32,191 bases of DNA from an uncultured Schlesneria sp. (GCA_903858935.1 CAIOKO010000105.1:1-32191); one strand, 5' to 3'; numbered from the stretch's first letter, positions 9,155 to 17,663 are shown. The notes: a model not told the origin generated them from the letters alone. Translations and numbers: made by a program.

Positions 9155-11545
9155 CTATTTCTGCAAAGCCTGTTTCATCACCCAGATGTCGGTCACATAA
9201 TGCCTTTGCCGCCAGTTCAGGTGCTGTTCATCCAGCGTCTCCCAGGTCAGCGTGATCCGACCGTCTTTGCTCGCTTCGAGCGGAACTTCAAAGATCTGTT
9301 CGGTCACCTTGTCATATGTTTCACCGGTCTTGATCAACCTGGCTTTCACCCCATCGATCAACAAGGGTGATTCGCGCTGTGCGAACAGTTTGACGACGTA
9401 ATTAGCAGTGGGGTCGAGATTGTTATAGACCATTCCACGCGGCCAGCGGTCCAAATGCGTGTGCCATGCCTGTCGATTGATTGTCGGCTTCTCGGTCATC
9501 CAGCGCTGCGTCGGATGTTCCACTTCATGACGCATGGCATCACCCGCGAAGACCATTTTGACAATTCGCGGCGAGCGCCCGACATGACCAATCACGTCGT
9601 AATATCCTCCCTCACCAGGGTTTTCCCAATTCCGAATCACCTCGATCCGATCCAACTGAGCTTTGGAATCCGGCATTTTCAGGATCTTTTCGAACTGGTC
9701 CTCCAGCCACCAACGATTATTGAGCGGATAGTCGATGAAGTCCAAAACCGCACCGCGCTGCGAATTAGAAGCATGGCACTTCAGCACGCTGGTTTGCAAG
9801 CCGATTTCCTCAAACAGTTCGTCTCCAAATGTGCACAACTTCGCAATCGCCTCATGATCAACGGGCTTCGTCACTGCTCGCCTGAGGATCGCTTGCGCCT
9901 CTTTCAGTGCCTGCGAAACCCCGACACTTGTCGCGTCTGCAAGTTTATTGAGAGCCTGACTTTCGAGTTCCTTTTCATAAATCAGGCGTCGACGAGTGAA
10001 GTCGACGTAATAAGCCCGAAACAGATGCATCCGAAAACGCCATGAACTTCCTGCTGTCAGTATCCTTCGCTCGAGTTCCTTCCAGAGCAATAACGTCGCA
10101 GCCACCGAACCGTTATCTTCCAACGAACCACGCGTGTCGGATTCAAGGGCGAATAACCCGTCAGCACCCAGTTCAGCCGAATCAGGTCGGAAAAAAAATC
10201 TCGCATATTCCTTGGCGACTTCACGCGGGCTTTTGTCTGGATTCCATCCAAGCTGCGTCCAGAGGCTCTTATTGAAGTCGTCATGAACTCCGTCCGAGTA
10301 CGTCACAAACCCGTCTGTGAAGGCATAATCCATCCGATAGATTTGCGTATAATCGACGGGCCGTGGATTTACGGGTTCGCGACCGAGCGTCATCCCCAAG
10401 GCGGGGTCGAGCCAGGGAATCGGATACTGACATCGAACTGAATGAGTGATGTCGGGATACCAGCGAAGCTGATACGGCTTTGCCAGACGCCTTCGAGTCA
10501 ACTCCATCGGCGGACTGCTCGGCCCCATCACGAGACCACCGAACCATTTCGGTAACTTCCGATCGAGGTACGCATACAAAAAGTCGATGTCATCTGCTTT
10601 AAAATGTTGTAGCGACAACCAGATCTTCGCCTTTGGATGGTACTTTGTAACAAGTTCAGCCATTCGCTCCAGATGCGGAAGTAACACGTTGGCCTTGTTA
10701 TCCCCCGGGTCACCTCCAGGAACAAAAATCGCGTCGAGCCGTCGGACTTTGCTGTAATAAGCCTCCTGCTGCTTCAAAAACTCGACTTCTTTGGTTTCGT
10801 CCGGAAGTTTGACCAGCACAGGAACCCAGATCCAATGGTCAAGATCGTACTTGTCGCAAAGTTCTGCAAATTTAATGTTCATTTCGTCGCGAGTGTATTT
10901 CATCAGGGGACCAGGCTTCTCTTCCTGCCACGGAATATTTTCGACGGCGTTCGCCCCAAAAATGGCCATCTCACGAAAATATTGATCGTATTGATCGAAC
11001 GTCCAGGCGTCCCAGCTGTTCGCGGTGTCTCGATAGCCAATCTGATGCCCACGAATCGGCCGATCAGGCGATTCGTCCGCATTGAAATGATCAGCAATCG
11101 ATACGTCTTTCAGCTTCCAATCAAGATTGCGAAGCAGCTTTCCAACCCCAAACATCGCACCACGCGAATCGAAACCGGTGATGACCACGGTGGCAGGCCG
11201 ATGATCCGTCGCAGGAAGAACTCGAATCCCAAACGATTCCGGCTTCTTCGGAACGGCATTTAAAGTCGTCGCGATCTGATCCTGCCAGGATGGTGGATCG
11301 ACGAGCGTCGAAATCGCAATAATCGCTGACGCCTGCTTCGGCCAATCAGAGGTCACAGTCCATGTGATTCCCGATCGTCGAGCAATCTCTTCCACCAGGA
11401 TCGTCGGAGCAATTTTTTCTGCAGCAGGCCGCTCGCCAGGCCGAATGACAACAACGGCATTCGACAAGTCGATTGCCGCTGCGAATAGTGATGATGAAGC
11501 TGTCATCGCCAGAACAAACGCCAAGGTGGCAATTTCACGAATCAT
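9155..11545 (-). CDS. Secreted glycoside hydrolase-like protein (GH67/GH20-type N-terminal domain)
   Basis: This 796-aa protein has a signal peptide (MIREIATLAFVLAMTASSSLFAAA). The next part reads IRPGERPAAEKIAPTILVEE and then AIIAIS, like the N-terminal domain of alpha-glucuronidases and GH20 enzymes that precedes a TIM barrel. Barrel-like segments follow: RGHQIGYRDTANSWDAW, FGANAVENIPW, WIWVPVLV, AIFVPGGDPGD, IWLSLQHF. The C-terminal quarter looks like a beta-sandwich. The start at 11545 is chosen over an in-frame ATG at 11620 because the signal peptide begins there and GGGGA lies 7 nt upstream. It probably acts on plant or algal polysaccharide outside the cytoplasm; substrate and catalytic acids could not be fixed by eye. 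It lies 71 bp after the 286-aa gene and may share its transcript. Confidence 0.6.
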   Translation of the reverse strand: MIREIATLAFVLAMTASSSLFAAAIDLSNAVVVIRPGERPAAEKIAPTILVEEIARRSGITWTVTSDWPKQASAIIAISTLVDPPSWQDQIATTLNAVPKKPESFGIRVLPATDHRPATVVITGFDSRGAMFGVGKLLRNLDWKLKDVSIADHFNADESPDRPIRGHQIGYRDTANSWDAWTFDQYDQYFREMAIFGANAVENIPWQEEKPGPLMKYTRDEMNIKFAELCDKYDLDHWIWVPVLVKLPDETKEVEFLKQQEAYYSKVRRLDAIFVPGGDPGDNKANVLLPHLERMAELVTKYHPKAKIWLSLQHFKADDIDFLYAYLDRKLPKWFGGLVMGPSSPPMELTRRRLAKPYQLRWYPDITHSVRCQYPIPWLDPALGMTLGREPVNPRPVDYTQIYRMDYAFTDGFVTYSDGVHDDFNKSLWTQLGWNPDKSPREVAKEYARFFFRPDSAELGADGLFALESDTRGSLEDNGSVAATLLLWKELERRILTAGSSWRFRMHLFRAYYVDFTRRRLIYEKELESQALNKLADATSVGVSQALKEAQAILRRAVTKPVDHEAIAKLCTFGDELFEEIGLQTSVLKCHASNSQRGAVLDFIDYPLNNRWWLEDQFEKILKMPDSKAQLDRIEVIRNWENPGEGGYYDVIGHVGRSPRIVKMVFAGDAMRHEVEHPTQRWMTEKPTINRQAWHTHLDRWPRGMVYNNLDPTANYVVKLFAQRESPLLIDGVKARLIKTGETYDKVTEQIFEVPLEASKDGRITLTWETLDEQHLNWRQRHYVTDIWVMKQALQK

Positions 11546-11616
11546 AGATTTTCCCCAAAGACAAGGGTTCGAGGCATAAGTTCCGTAGGTCCTATAAGTC
11601 ACTGAGATCCCAAACT

Positions 11617-12477
11617 TCAACCACCAGCATTATCCTCAGGATCATCAAGCGGCAGGGGCTGAACATAGAATTCACTGAGATCAAGTTTTCCTTTGCCTTC
11701 AGCCTCCAGCAGATGAAGTCGTTTTTCAATACGCTGAATTCGGATTTCCAGATACGGCGGAAGTTTTTGATCTTTTGCTGTTTTTGACCGGGGAACTGCG
11801 GGATAACCAAGTTGCCGTTGCAGTGCTGCGAAAAGGTATAACGGGTCCTTCCCCCGATTCGCTTTGGCAATTCGCCCTTCCTGGCGCCCAAACAACAATG
11901 GCGCGTTTGCGACTTCGTTAGGATCGACCAGCTTACGGCGTTCTTCCAGGTAGAATTCTGAACGAAAATAGATCATGTCGGCGAACTCGACGGTCCCCAA
12001 TTGCATGCGAGCCTTCAGTATCCAATCTCGCCAGTTCGCGTCATAAACAGGATCATCGGCTATCGCCGCCATGCCACGATCGTAACCCAGCCTGTTTCGC
12101 GACAGGCACTCGAACTGATAAACAAACAACCCCGCTGGCTTGCCGTTTTCACTGCGATAACGCGCTTCACGCTCCAGTATTTGAAGTGCGACCCGCTGAT
12201 CAAACTTCGTTCGATCTTCTTCCGATTGCCGCATGACAAACGTCTGAAACGGTGCGAAGTAATGCCCCAGATGAGCCATCCCTTCACACAAACGCCCCTT
12301 GAGCAGCATCTCGCTGCGGAGTACGTCCAGCGCAAGCGGTAATTTTGTCGTGGCAAGAATCTCTTCTTTAATGCTCAGCAAGATCTCCTGCGAGGGAAGA
12401 TCTTCGTCAAGCCGCTCCAGGAACGTCTTAAAGAAGTAAGCCTGCTCAATATATTCCTCACGATCGAGAACCGGCAT
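11617..12477 (-). CDS. Conserved-looking protein of unknown function, 286 aa
   Basis: I do not recognise a family. The protein is soluble, largely helical and rich in charged residues, with no signal peptide or membrane segment. The N-terminal part (MPVLDREEYIEQAYFFKTFLERL) and a later block (EARYRSENGKPAGLFVYQFECLSRNRLGYDRGMAAIADDPVYD) look well structured. A proline-rich, acidic tail ends it. Coding is supported by its length and by the absence of a competing frame. It lies 117 bp downstream of the sigma-54 activator on the same strand and 71 bp before the glycoside hydrolase, so co-transcription is possible. The start is the first ATG; there is no clear ribosome binding site. Confidence 0.7.
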   Translation of the reverse strand: MPVLDREEYIEQAYFFKTFLERLDEDLPSQEILLSIKEEILATTKLPLALDVLRSEMLLKGRLCEGMAHLGHYFAPFQTFVMRQSEEDRTKFDQRVALQILEREARYRSENGKPAGLFVYQFECLSRNRLGYDRGMAAIADDPVYDANWRDWILKARMQLGTVEFADMIYFRSEFYLEERRKLVDPNEVANAPLLFGRQEGRIAKANRGKDPLYLFAALQRQLGYPAVPRSKTAKDQKLPPYLEIRIQRIEKRLHLLEAEGKGKLDLSEFYVQPLPLDDPEDNAGG

Positions 12478-12594
12478 TTTTCATTTTCGTGTGGGGGGAT
12501 GTAACATGATTTTGACACCGAACAGGTGCCTGCGAACGGAAATCGCTTCAGTCAATGTTCGTCCGGCAAGACGTTCCCTGCAACCCACTTCAGT

Positions 12595-15500
12595 TCAGCG
12601 AGGAAGCCGGCCGTACCGGGGCGGGCCTGTCGATTCGTCGTCAGCAATGCCGTACTTTTTCAATTTGCTGAAATACGTGCTGCGCGGCAAACCGAGCCGT
12701 TTCGCCGCCTTGGTCTTGTTGCCGCCGCACGCCTGCAGGGCTTCAACCAGTTGCTTTCGTTCAGATTCGGGATCATCGTCGGACCATGCTGTCACCAATA
12801 CAGAATCTTCTCGTGACGAATCTCGAATCAATCCACCACGTTCGATAATTCGCGTAGATTCAGCCGATTTCTGGATTTCGAAGGGAAGATCCACCAACTC
12901 GACCGTCTCGCGTTCAGCCAACACCACGGCGCGTTCGATCACGTTCTGAAGTTCGCGGATATTTCCAGGCCACTGATATCGCATCAGCGCGTTCATGGCG
13001 TCGTCGTCGAACCGGGCAATCCGCTTTCCATCTCGAGTTGAGGCCGATTTCAGGAAATAGACCGCCAGGTCAAGGATGTCATCGGGGCGTTCGCGTAAAG
13101 GGGGCAAGACAATACTGATGACATTCAATCGGTAGTAAAGGTCTTCGCGGAACTTCCCCTCGGCGATCAATCGCTCAAGGTTCTGGTGCGTCGCCGCGAT
13201 CAGACGAACATCGACCTGAATGGTCTTCGTCCCACCGACAGGCTCGAACTCCCGCTGCTGAAGGACCCGTAAAAGCTTGATCTGGGTTTCCGCCGAAATG
13301 TCTCCAATTTCGTCGAGGAATAGCGTTCCTCCATGTGCCAGCTCAAACCGCCCGGGCTTATCGTCGTGTGCCCCGGTGAACGAACCCTTCACATGACCAA
13401 ACAGTTCACTTTCCAGTAGCCCTGACGACAACGCAGCACAATTCACGCTGATCAACGGCCCCCCTCGGCGAGAACTGTTTTCATGAATCGCCTTCGCCAG
13501 CAACTCTTTCCCGGTACCACTCTCACCCCGAACGAGCACGCTGGTTTCGCTCGGCGCCACCTTGCGAACCATGTCTAAGACGCGGCCCAGCGCCGGACTG
13601 CGACCGATGATAAACTCGCGACGAAATTCAATACCCGAAGCCATGGGTGCCTCAACACGAGTCGTCGACAGTTCGGCCTCGAGAATGGCGATCTGCTGCC
13701 GCTGCTGCGCCAGTTGATCAACCTTCGATCGCAAATCTTCATTCAGGTGCTTCAAGTTCTGATGCACGTTGGCACAATGCAAAGCGATCCCTGTAATCTG
13801 GCCAAGTGCGGTCAGAAACGTCAGATCTTCAGCCGAATACATCAGGCCGTTCTGCTTACCCCCCAGTACCACAACCCCCTTGATCTCGCCATTCGTCTCG
13901 AGCCCGTGAACGAGATCGGCTTTGACCATGCGTAAAATGCTTTGGGTTGGGGTCAGATCGTCACGAGATCCTGAAGTGACTCGCTGCAGTGTCGGATCGG
14001 CCTGAAGAGCCTGGCAAAATTCGTCGGGTGCCGAAAATTGCATCGGCAATCCAACCGATGCACCTTGTGCACCGACCAGCCGAAATGCCGAAGTTTTCCC
14101 GTCCCGTAGATACAGAGCCGTCAACTCGGACTGCAATACATCACGACACGACATCAACATTCGTTCCGACAGAAAGTCGACGTCAGCCAAACGCCCTACC
14201 GCCTGATTCATCCGTTGCAGCGTTTTGTCCAATCGGTACTTTTCACGAAAGAATCGACGGTCGACAAACGTCTGCCAGGAATCACGCAGCCAGATGAGCA
14301 GAATGACCGCCAGCATCAGAATTCCGGCAATAATCCAGGCGGGCTGCTCCAGAGTATGGGCTTTACGAATCGTCATCGCCAGCGTTCCACACGCAATCGA
14401 GAACGCGACGGCAACGGTGGCACCGTAACTCAGGACGTAATACCACATCCCTCGATTGACGATCTGATCAATCAGCATCAGCTTGTAACGGACAATTCCC
14501 AGCGCGTAGGCAAACATGAAGACCAGGCTGGCCAGAAACATTGGAATTCGTCCGCCACCCAATGCGAATTGAACCCGATAGTAGACTGCCAGATAGGTGG
14601 CGTATCCGATAAACAAAGATGCCACACAGCCCGCTCGCAAAATCCAGCGAACCTGATTCTGTTCAACAGGATTCCGAGTTGTGAGCCAACTGTGCGTCAG
14701 CGCCCCGAGCGCCACCAGAAAATAGATTGCAGCGACACAGATATAGGAATAAACCCCAATCCGCAGCCAATTCAACAGCATCAATTCCAGCTTGGAGTTG
14801 AAGTCAGCCTGCTGGTCAGTCCATGTCATCAAATACCAGAGACCACCATCGACCAGTAGAAAGGACAAGATCGAGATGGCTGGTATGGCATAAATCGCCA
14901 CCAGAATAAAATTCGGCCAGCGGATGAGGGGCGGCTTCGGACGCGGATACACAAGAAAAAAATGCAGAATCACCGCCGGCAAAAGAATGCCGCACACAGC
15001 AAAGGGGAGATTCAACCAGAAACTGCTTCCGACCGTCCACCAGTGGAATCCTCCAACAAAGGCGGCAAGAGTCACTGAACACATCGCAAAGAACAGCCGT
15101 GCGGCATCATCAAACGGACGACTCCAAAAACCGACCGCCCCGACCGAAAAAATGATCATTTCGAGAAGGAACCAAACCAGAGTCAAACCGACTTCGCGCA
15201 TCGGAACGGCTTGCACCTTAACCAGACTACTGATGGGCTCGGATTCACCTTGCCTCAGAAACGTGATCGGAACGAAATCATGAGCGACTTGCCGCAGCGA
15301 ATTTGTTGAACCGATCCGCGGATGAAATTCACGGTTCCTGATTGCAAATTGTTCTCGCATAAAGCGAAGACACGTTCGGACGGCGACCCCATCCACTTCC
15401 AGCAAAATGTCATGCGGTTGAGGCGACGATTTTCCCTCCGCCACGACCAGATCAATTGTATCCTCAATCACGATCCCCGAGGTCGAGTTAGGGATGTCGA

Positions 15501-15627
15501 CAAGCAGGAATCGCATTCGCAGGTCAGGTGCCGTCGCAACGATAACCATCACGAAGACACAGTACGCAACGACCGTCCCCGCAAACCCAGCCAAAGCCCA
15601 CCGAACTACCCAATTTGCTCGCTCCAT
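12595..15627 (-). CDS. Membrane-bound sigma-54 enhancer-binding activator (PDZ-TM-GAF-AAA+-Fis)
   Basis: This 1010-aa protein combines a sensor and a transcription activator. In order it has TM1 (8-32), a PDZ-like domain (about 50-140, PHDILLEVDGVAVRT), a bundle of membrane segments (about 147-445), a GAF-like domain (about 480-640) and a coiled coil (about 645-680). A sigma-54 AAA+ domain follows: Walker A GESGTGKE (701-708), the sigma-54 contact loop as GSFTGA (748-753) instead of the usual GAFTGA, Walker B GGTLFLDEIGD, and NVISIVLPPLRER. It ends with a Fis-type helix-turn-helix (NKTKAAKRLGLPRSTYFSKLKK). No receiver domain is present, so it should sense a signal directly at or in the membrane. 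A candidate sigma-54 promoter and palindromes lie in the divergent intergenic region. GGGA precedes the ATG weakly. Confidence 0.93.
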   Translation of the reverse strand: MERANWVVRWALAGFAGTVVAYCVFVMVIVATAPDLRMRFLLVDIPNSTSGIVIEDTIDLVVAEGKSSPQPHDILLEVDGVAVRTCLRFMREQFAIRNREFHPRIGSTNSLRQVAHDFVPITFLRQGESEPISSLVKVQAVPMREVGLTLVWFLLEMIIFSVGAVGFWSRPFDDAARLFFAMCSVTLAAFVGGFHWWTVGSSFWLNLPFAVCGILLPAVILHFFLVYPRPKPPLIRWPNFILVAIYAIPAISILSFLLVDGGLWYLMTWTDQQADFNSKLELMLLNWLRIGVYSYICVAAIYFLVALGALTHSWLTTRNPVEQNQVRWILRAGCVASLFIGYATYLAVYYRVQFALGGGRIPMFLASLVFMFAYALGIVRYKLMLIDQIVNRGMWYYVLSYGATVAVAFSIACGTLAMTIRKAHTLEQPAWIIAGILMLAVILLIWLRDSWQTFVDRRFFREKYRLDKTLQRMNQAVGRLADVDFLSERMLMSCRDVLQSELTALYLRDGKTSAFRLVGAQGASVGLPMQFSAPDEFCQALQADPTLQRVTSGSRDDLTPTQSILRMVKADLVHGLETNGEIKGVVVLGGKQNGLMYSAEDLTFLTALGQITGIALHCANVHQNLKHLNEDLRSKVDQLAQQRQQIAILEAELSTTRVEAPMASGIEFRREFIIGRSPALGRVLDMVRKVAPSETSVLVRGESGTGKELLAKAIHENSSRRGGPLISVNCAALSSGLLESELFGHVKGSFTGAHDDKPGRFELAHGGTLFLDEIGDISAETQIKLLRVLQQREFEPVGGTKTIQVDVRLIAATHQNLERLIAEGKFREDLYYRLNVISIVLPPLRERPDDILDLAVYFLKSASTRDGKRIARFDDDAMNALMRYQWPGNIRELQNVIERAVVLAERETVELVDLPFEIQKSAESTRIIERGGLIRDSSREDSVLVTAWSDDDPESERKQLVEALQACGGNKTKAAKRLGLPRSTYFSKLKKYGIADDESTGPPRYGRLPR

Positions 15628-15655
15628 TTTTTCCCAGCGCTTGTCGAGACCATAA

Positions 15656-15719
15656 TTCGGCGCCGAAATACGTGATCTCAGCGCCCAGTCAACGGGAAAG
15701 GCATTTCGGCGCGCGCCGA
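15656..15719. promoter_or_regulatory. Two related GC palindromes upstream of the sigma-54 activator gene
   Basis: TTCGGCGCCGAA (15656-15667) is a perfect 12-bp palindrome, and TCGGCGCGCGCCGA (15706-15719) a perfect 14-bp palindrome. They share the half-site TCGGCG, with centres 51 bp apart (about five helical turns). They lie 29-92 bp upstream of the activator ATG. They could be operator sites for autoregulation, but which protein binds is not known. Confidence 0.45.
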
Positions 15720-15720
15720 C

Positions 15721-15735
15721 TTGTCAAAGTGACAA
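15721..15735. promoter_or_regulatory. Candidate upstream activator site 1
   Basis: TTGTCAAAGTGACAA is a perfect inverted repeat with 6-bp arms and a 3-nt centre. Its centre is about 112 bp upstream of the predicted start of the sigma-54 promoter at 15814-15829. This lies in the usual -80 to -150 range for enhancer-binding proteins with Fis-type HTH domains. The nearest such protein is encoded divergently next door. Binding is inferred. Confidence 0.5.
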
Positions 15736-15748
15736 ATGTGATTATCCC

Positions 15749-15777
15749 CTTAAGACCATTGAATTTCAATGGTTAAG
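15749..15777. promoter_or_regulatory. Candidate upstream activator site 2
   Basis: CCATTGA-ATT-TCAATGG, extended by CTTAA and TTAAG on the outside with a 2-nt bulge, forms a long inverted repeat with arms of about 12 bp. Its centre lies about 77 bp upstream of the predicted sigma-54 start and 35 bp from site 1. Like site 1 it has a 3-nt centre, but the half-site sequence differs, so the two may bind different proteins. Confidence 0.45.
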
Positions 15778-15813
15778 CTGGACACCAATTATTATTAAGC
15801 GCCGATTAAACTA

Positions 15814-15829
15814 TGGCACGAAGAATGCA
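15814..15829 (+). promoter_or_regulatory. Sigma-54 (-24/-12) promoter
   Basis: TGGCACG-AAGA-ATGCA matches the consensus TGGCACG-N4-TTGCW at every defined position but one. The invariant GG (15815-15816) and GC (15827-15828) are spaced exactly 12 bp apart. It reads rightward, away from the sigma-54 activator gene, with a predicted start near 15840. No convincing protein gene follows on this strand; the next annotated gene runs the other way. Confidence 0.65.
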
Positions 15830-15839
15830 TAAGTTCGGC

Positions 15840-16022
15840 AACAGTAGTCGAGCGATCGATTACGATGATCTTTCCCAGCCCGAACCCCCAGCGAACGACC
15901 AATGCCTTTGATTGTGAACTGCATGGCTCCTTCAAGCAGTCTCTGACCCACTCTGCTACCCGGTTCCCACTCGCCAGTACACCCAACACAGTCAGATGCG
16001 GCAGTTCTCTGGGGGTTCTTTT
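15840..16022 (+). ncRNA. Candidate structured small RNA, sigma-54 dependent
   Basis: From the predicted start at 15840 the transcript can close on itself. GAACCCCCAGCGAAC (15882-15896) pairs with GTTCTCTGGGGGTTC (16004-16018), 15 bp with one mismatch, across 107 nt, followed directly by TTTT. Two inner helices nest in this: 15919-15924 with 15996-16001, and 15943-15947 with 15991-15995, giving an elongated rod. Transcription may stop at 16022 or run on to the strong terminator at 16117-16144 (about 305 nt). A 60-codon frame (15865-16047) overlaps but has no ribosome binding site and odd composition. Alternatives are a 6S-like RNA, an mRNA leader for a very small peptide, or an unrelated inverted repeat. 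No known RNA family was recognised. Confidence 0.5.
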
Positions 16023-16116
16023 AAATCATAAGTTTGCTGCTCGATGAATCTCATGAACAGCAAAAACGAAACGGCATCCAGTCAGACGTGATTCAACGGA
16101 TGGAGCAGGATGCGGA

Positions 16117-16144
16117 AGCCCCCACGGATGGGGGCTATTTTTTT
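16117..16144 (+). terminator. Strong intrinsic terminator
   Basis: AGCCCCC-ACGGAT-GGGGGCT is a perfect 7-bp stem with a 6-nt loop, followed by A and seven T residues. It works in the plus direction. The only plus-strand transcript it can serve in this region is the one from the sigma-54 promoter at 15814-15829, which supports a real transcription unit there. The gene to its right runs on the opposite strand. Confidence 0.85.
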
Positions 16145-16157
16145 CTTTGGGCAGCCA

Positions 16158-16189
16158 GGATTCTGGACTCAGGGGATTCTGGACTCAGG
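16158..16189. repeat. Perfect tandem duplication of 16 bp
   Basis: GGATTCTGGACTCAGG occurs twice back to back (16158-16173 and 16174-16189), just beyond the 3' end of the beta-propeller gene and after the terminator. It looks like a recent slippage product; no function is apparent. Confidence 0.85.
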
Positions 16190-16203
16190 GGAAAAATGAG
16201 ACC

Positions 16204-17274
16204 TCAGTCCGCCTTGGCCAAGGTGACCATGCTTCCGTCAACGAGCGAAAACGAACCGACGGAGCCATCGAGGGATCCAAAATAGACAGCATCGCTGGCC
16301 GATGAAAACGCGATCCCGCCTGTACTGTTTTTCGAAACTTGGCGCAGAAGTCGTCCGCTGGCACGACTTACCACGCGAATCGGACATGCAAATCCACTTG
16401 CCGCAACCCAACGACCATCCGGCGAGATTGCTACGCTCGTCAGCCAATCCTGATCATTCTGATCCTCAAATTGGACCGTCCAGACCGGATCCCCCGATGG
16501 CAATTCATAAAGTGCGATAGTTCGATTAGTCGCGATAACGACACACGACCCATCCTGAGAAAAAATGGGGTCTGCTCTTGGGTATCCGGGCCCCTGAATC
16601 GTCTGAACGATAACACCAGTTCTCGCATCACAAAGATGTAACGTCCCCCGAGTCGTTGAAATCAGCATCCGACTGCCTTCAAAGTTCAACGCGATGCGAT
16701 CGACCACCTCAACGAACGAATAATCGGTTTCTACGATTTCGTCGGTCGACAAATCCCATCGGCGAACCATGATTCCATCAACAAGTCGAATTGCCACCTG
16801 CCCATCCAAAGATACCGCAAGCTGAACCGATGATTCCGCCGCCAGAAACTCAGCCCTCAACAATTCGTTTCTTCGAAGGAGCAACAGTTCCCGGTCCTCG
16901 ATCGAAAGTAAACAAGTTTCCCCATCCTGACTGACGCGGACTGCCTGCACGGGTCGACCATTCAATCCGAAGAACTTTTGAATTCGACCATGCTCCAAAT
17001 CAAAAGCGACGACCTCCGAAACCCCTCGGCGAGCGAGGATTTTTCGACCATCGGAAATCACGGATAGACTTACAATCGGGCCACATGCCGACTCATTCGA
17101 ATCCGACTCGTGATTCGGTGAGAGAATGATTCGAATCCCCAGCCATACAATCGAAGCAACCAGCCCCAGCAAAACAACCTCTGCAATGGAAGCAATGCCG
17201 CGACGACGATCTCGATTTGCGATTCGATTGCGGCCTCTGTTTTTGACCGACTGGAATTGCGCAACTCGCTTCAT
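16204..17274 (-). CDS. Membrane-anchored WD40/beta-propeller-like protein
   Basis: This 356-aa protein has a basic N-terminus, one membrane segment (about 28-50, IASIAEVVLLGLVASIVWLG), then a domain of repeated beta-strand blades. Typical blade signatures are VSLSVISDGRKILAR, RVSQDGETCLLS, LDGQVAIRLVDG, FEGSRMLIST, FSQDGSCVVIAT, ISPDGRWVAAS and FSSASDAVYFGS. The arginine-rich side before the membrane segment suggests that the propeller faces outward. The frame is open to a GTG at 17400, but the ATG at 17274 is preferred because GGAG lies 7 nt upstream. It stands alone, head-to-head with the gntR module, and its partner is unknown. A promoter with a palindromic spacer lies upstream at 17448-17476. 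Confidence 0.75.
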   Translation of the reverse strand: MKRVAQFQSVKNRGRNRIANRDRRRGIASIAEVVLLGLVASIVWLGIRIILSPNHESDSNESACGPIVSLSVISDGRKILARRGVSEVVAFDLEHGRIQKFFGLNGRPVQAVRVSQDGETCLLSIEDRELLLLRRNELLRAEFLAAESSVQLAVSLDGQVAIRLVDGIMVRRWDLSTDEIVETDYSFVEVVDRIALNFEGSRMLISTTRGTLHLCDARTGVIVQTIQGPGYPRADPIFSQDGSCVVIATNRTIALYELPSGDPVWTVQFEDQNDQDWLTSVAISPDGRWVAASGFACPIRVVSRASGRLLRQVSKNSTGGIAFSSASDAVYFGSLDGSVGSFSLVDGSMVTLAKAD

Positions 17275-17447
17275 CTTTCGTCTCCACAACAGGGCCGTCA
17301 CCTGGTCGTCATCGCACAAGCGGACCTGAATCGCGATCGCTTCAGGCGAACGTATTGACCCCTCACGACTTGAACTCAAAAAAACCTGAATCAGGGGCAC
17401 AAGACGCTACGCCAATCAACGTGCGAGACAACATAGACACGCCGTCT

Positions 17448-17476
17448 TTATTACAGACGTAACGTCTTTAAGTCAA
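17448..17476 (-). promoter_or_regulatory. Candidate promoter with internal palindrome
   Basis: On the minus strand TTGACT (17471-17476) and TAATAA (17448-17453) are 17 bp apart. The spacer contains AGACGT-T-ACGTCT (17455-17467), a near-perfect palindrome that could be an operator. The -10 is weak (3 of 6). It would drive the beta-propeller gene with a leader of about 165 nt. Besides this and the gntR promoter, 17275-17719 contains only a small CGGTGA/TCACCG hairpin near 17592-17614. Confidence 0.35.
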
Positions 17477-17663
17477 GAGAGAATCCCGAAGGTCGCTATC
17501 AATTGTCGACTGTGCACAAACCGAGTCACCAACAATTACCACGAGAAAAAACACCATTGCGCCCGGCACTTCTCTCTCGGATGAGCAGCCGGTGATTGTC
17601 TTTAAGCTCACCGCCGGGAACTTCATCCCAAGGTTAAAACTCAACCATTCGAATTTTTTTTGC

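Noticed and set aside
9455-10045. 196-codon plus-strand frame opposite the glycoside hydrolase
   Set aside because: Antisense to a long frame with a clear signal peptide and domain-like segments; no sign of coding on this strand.
15795-15989. 64-codon minus-strand frame in the same intergenic region
   Set aside because: It reads through the sigma-54 promoter and the structured region in the opposite direction and lacks a ribosome binding site.
15865-16047. 60-codon plus-strand frame within the candidate small RNA
   Set aside because: No ribosome binding site, no recognisable features, and it crosses the long-range stem that better explains the sequence. It cannot be fully excluded as a small peptide gene.
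16044-16091. 15-codon frame (MNLMNSKNETASSQT) before the terminator
   Set aside because: Too short to judge, with no ribosome binding site; noted only because it lies in the sigma-54 transcript.
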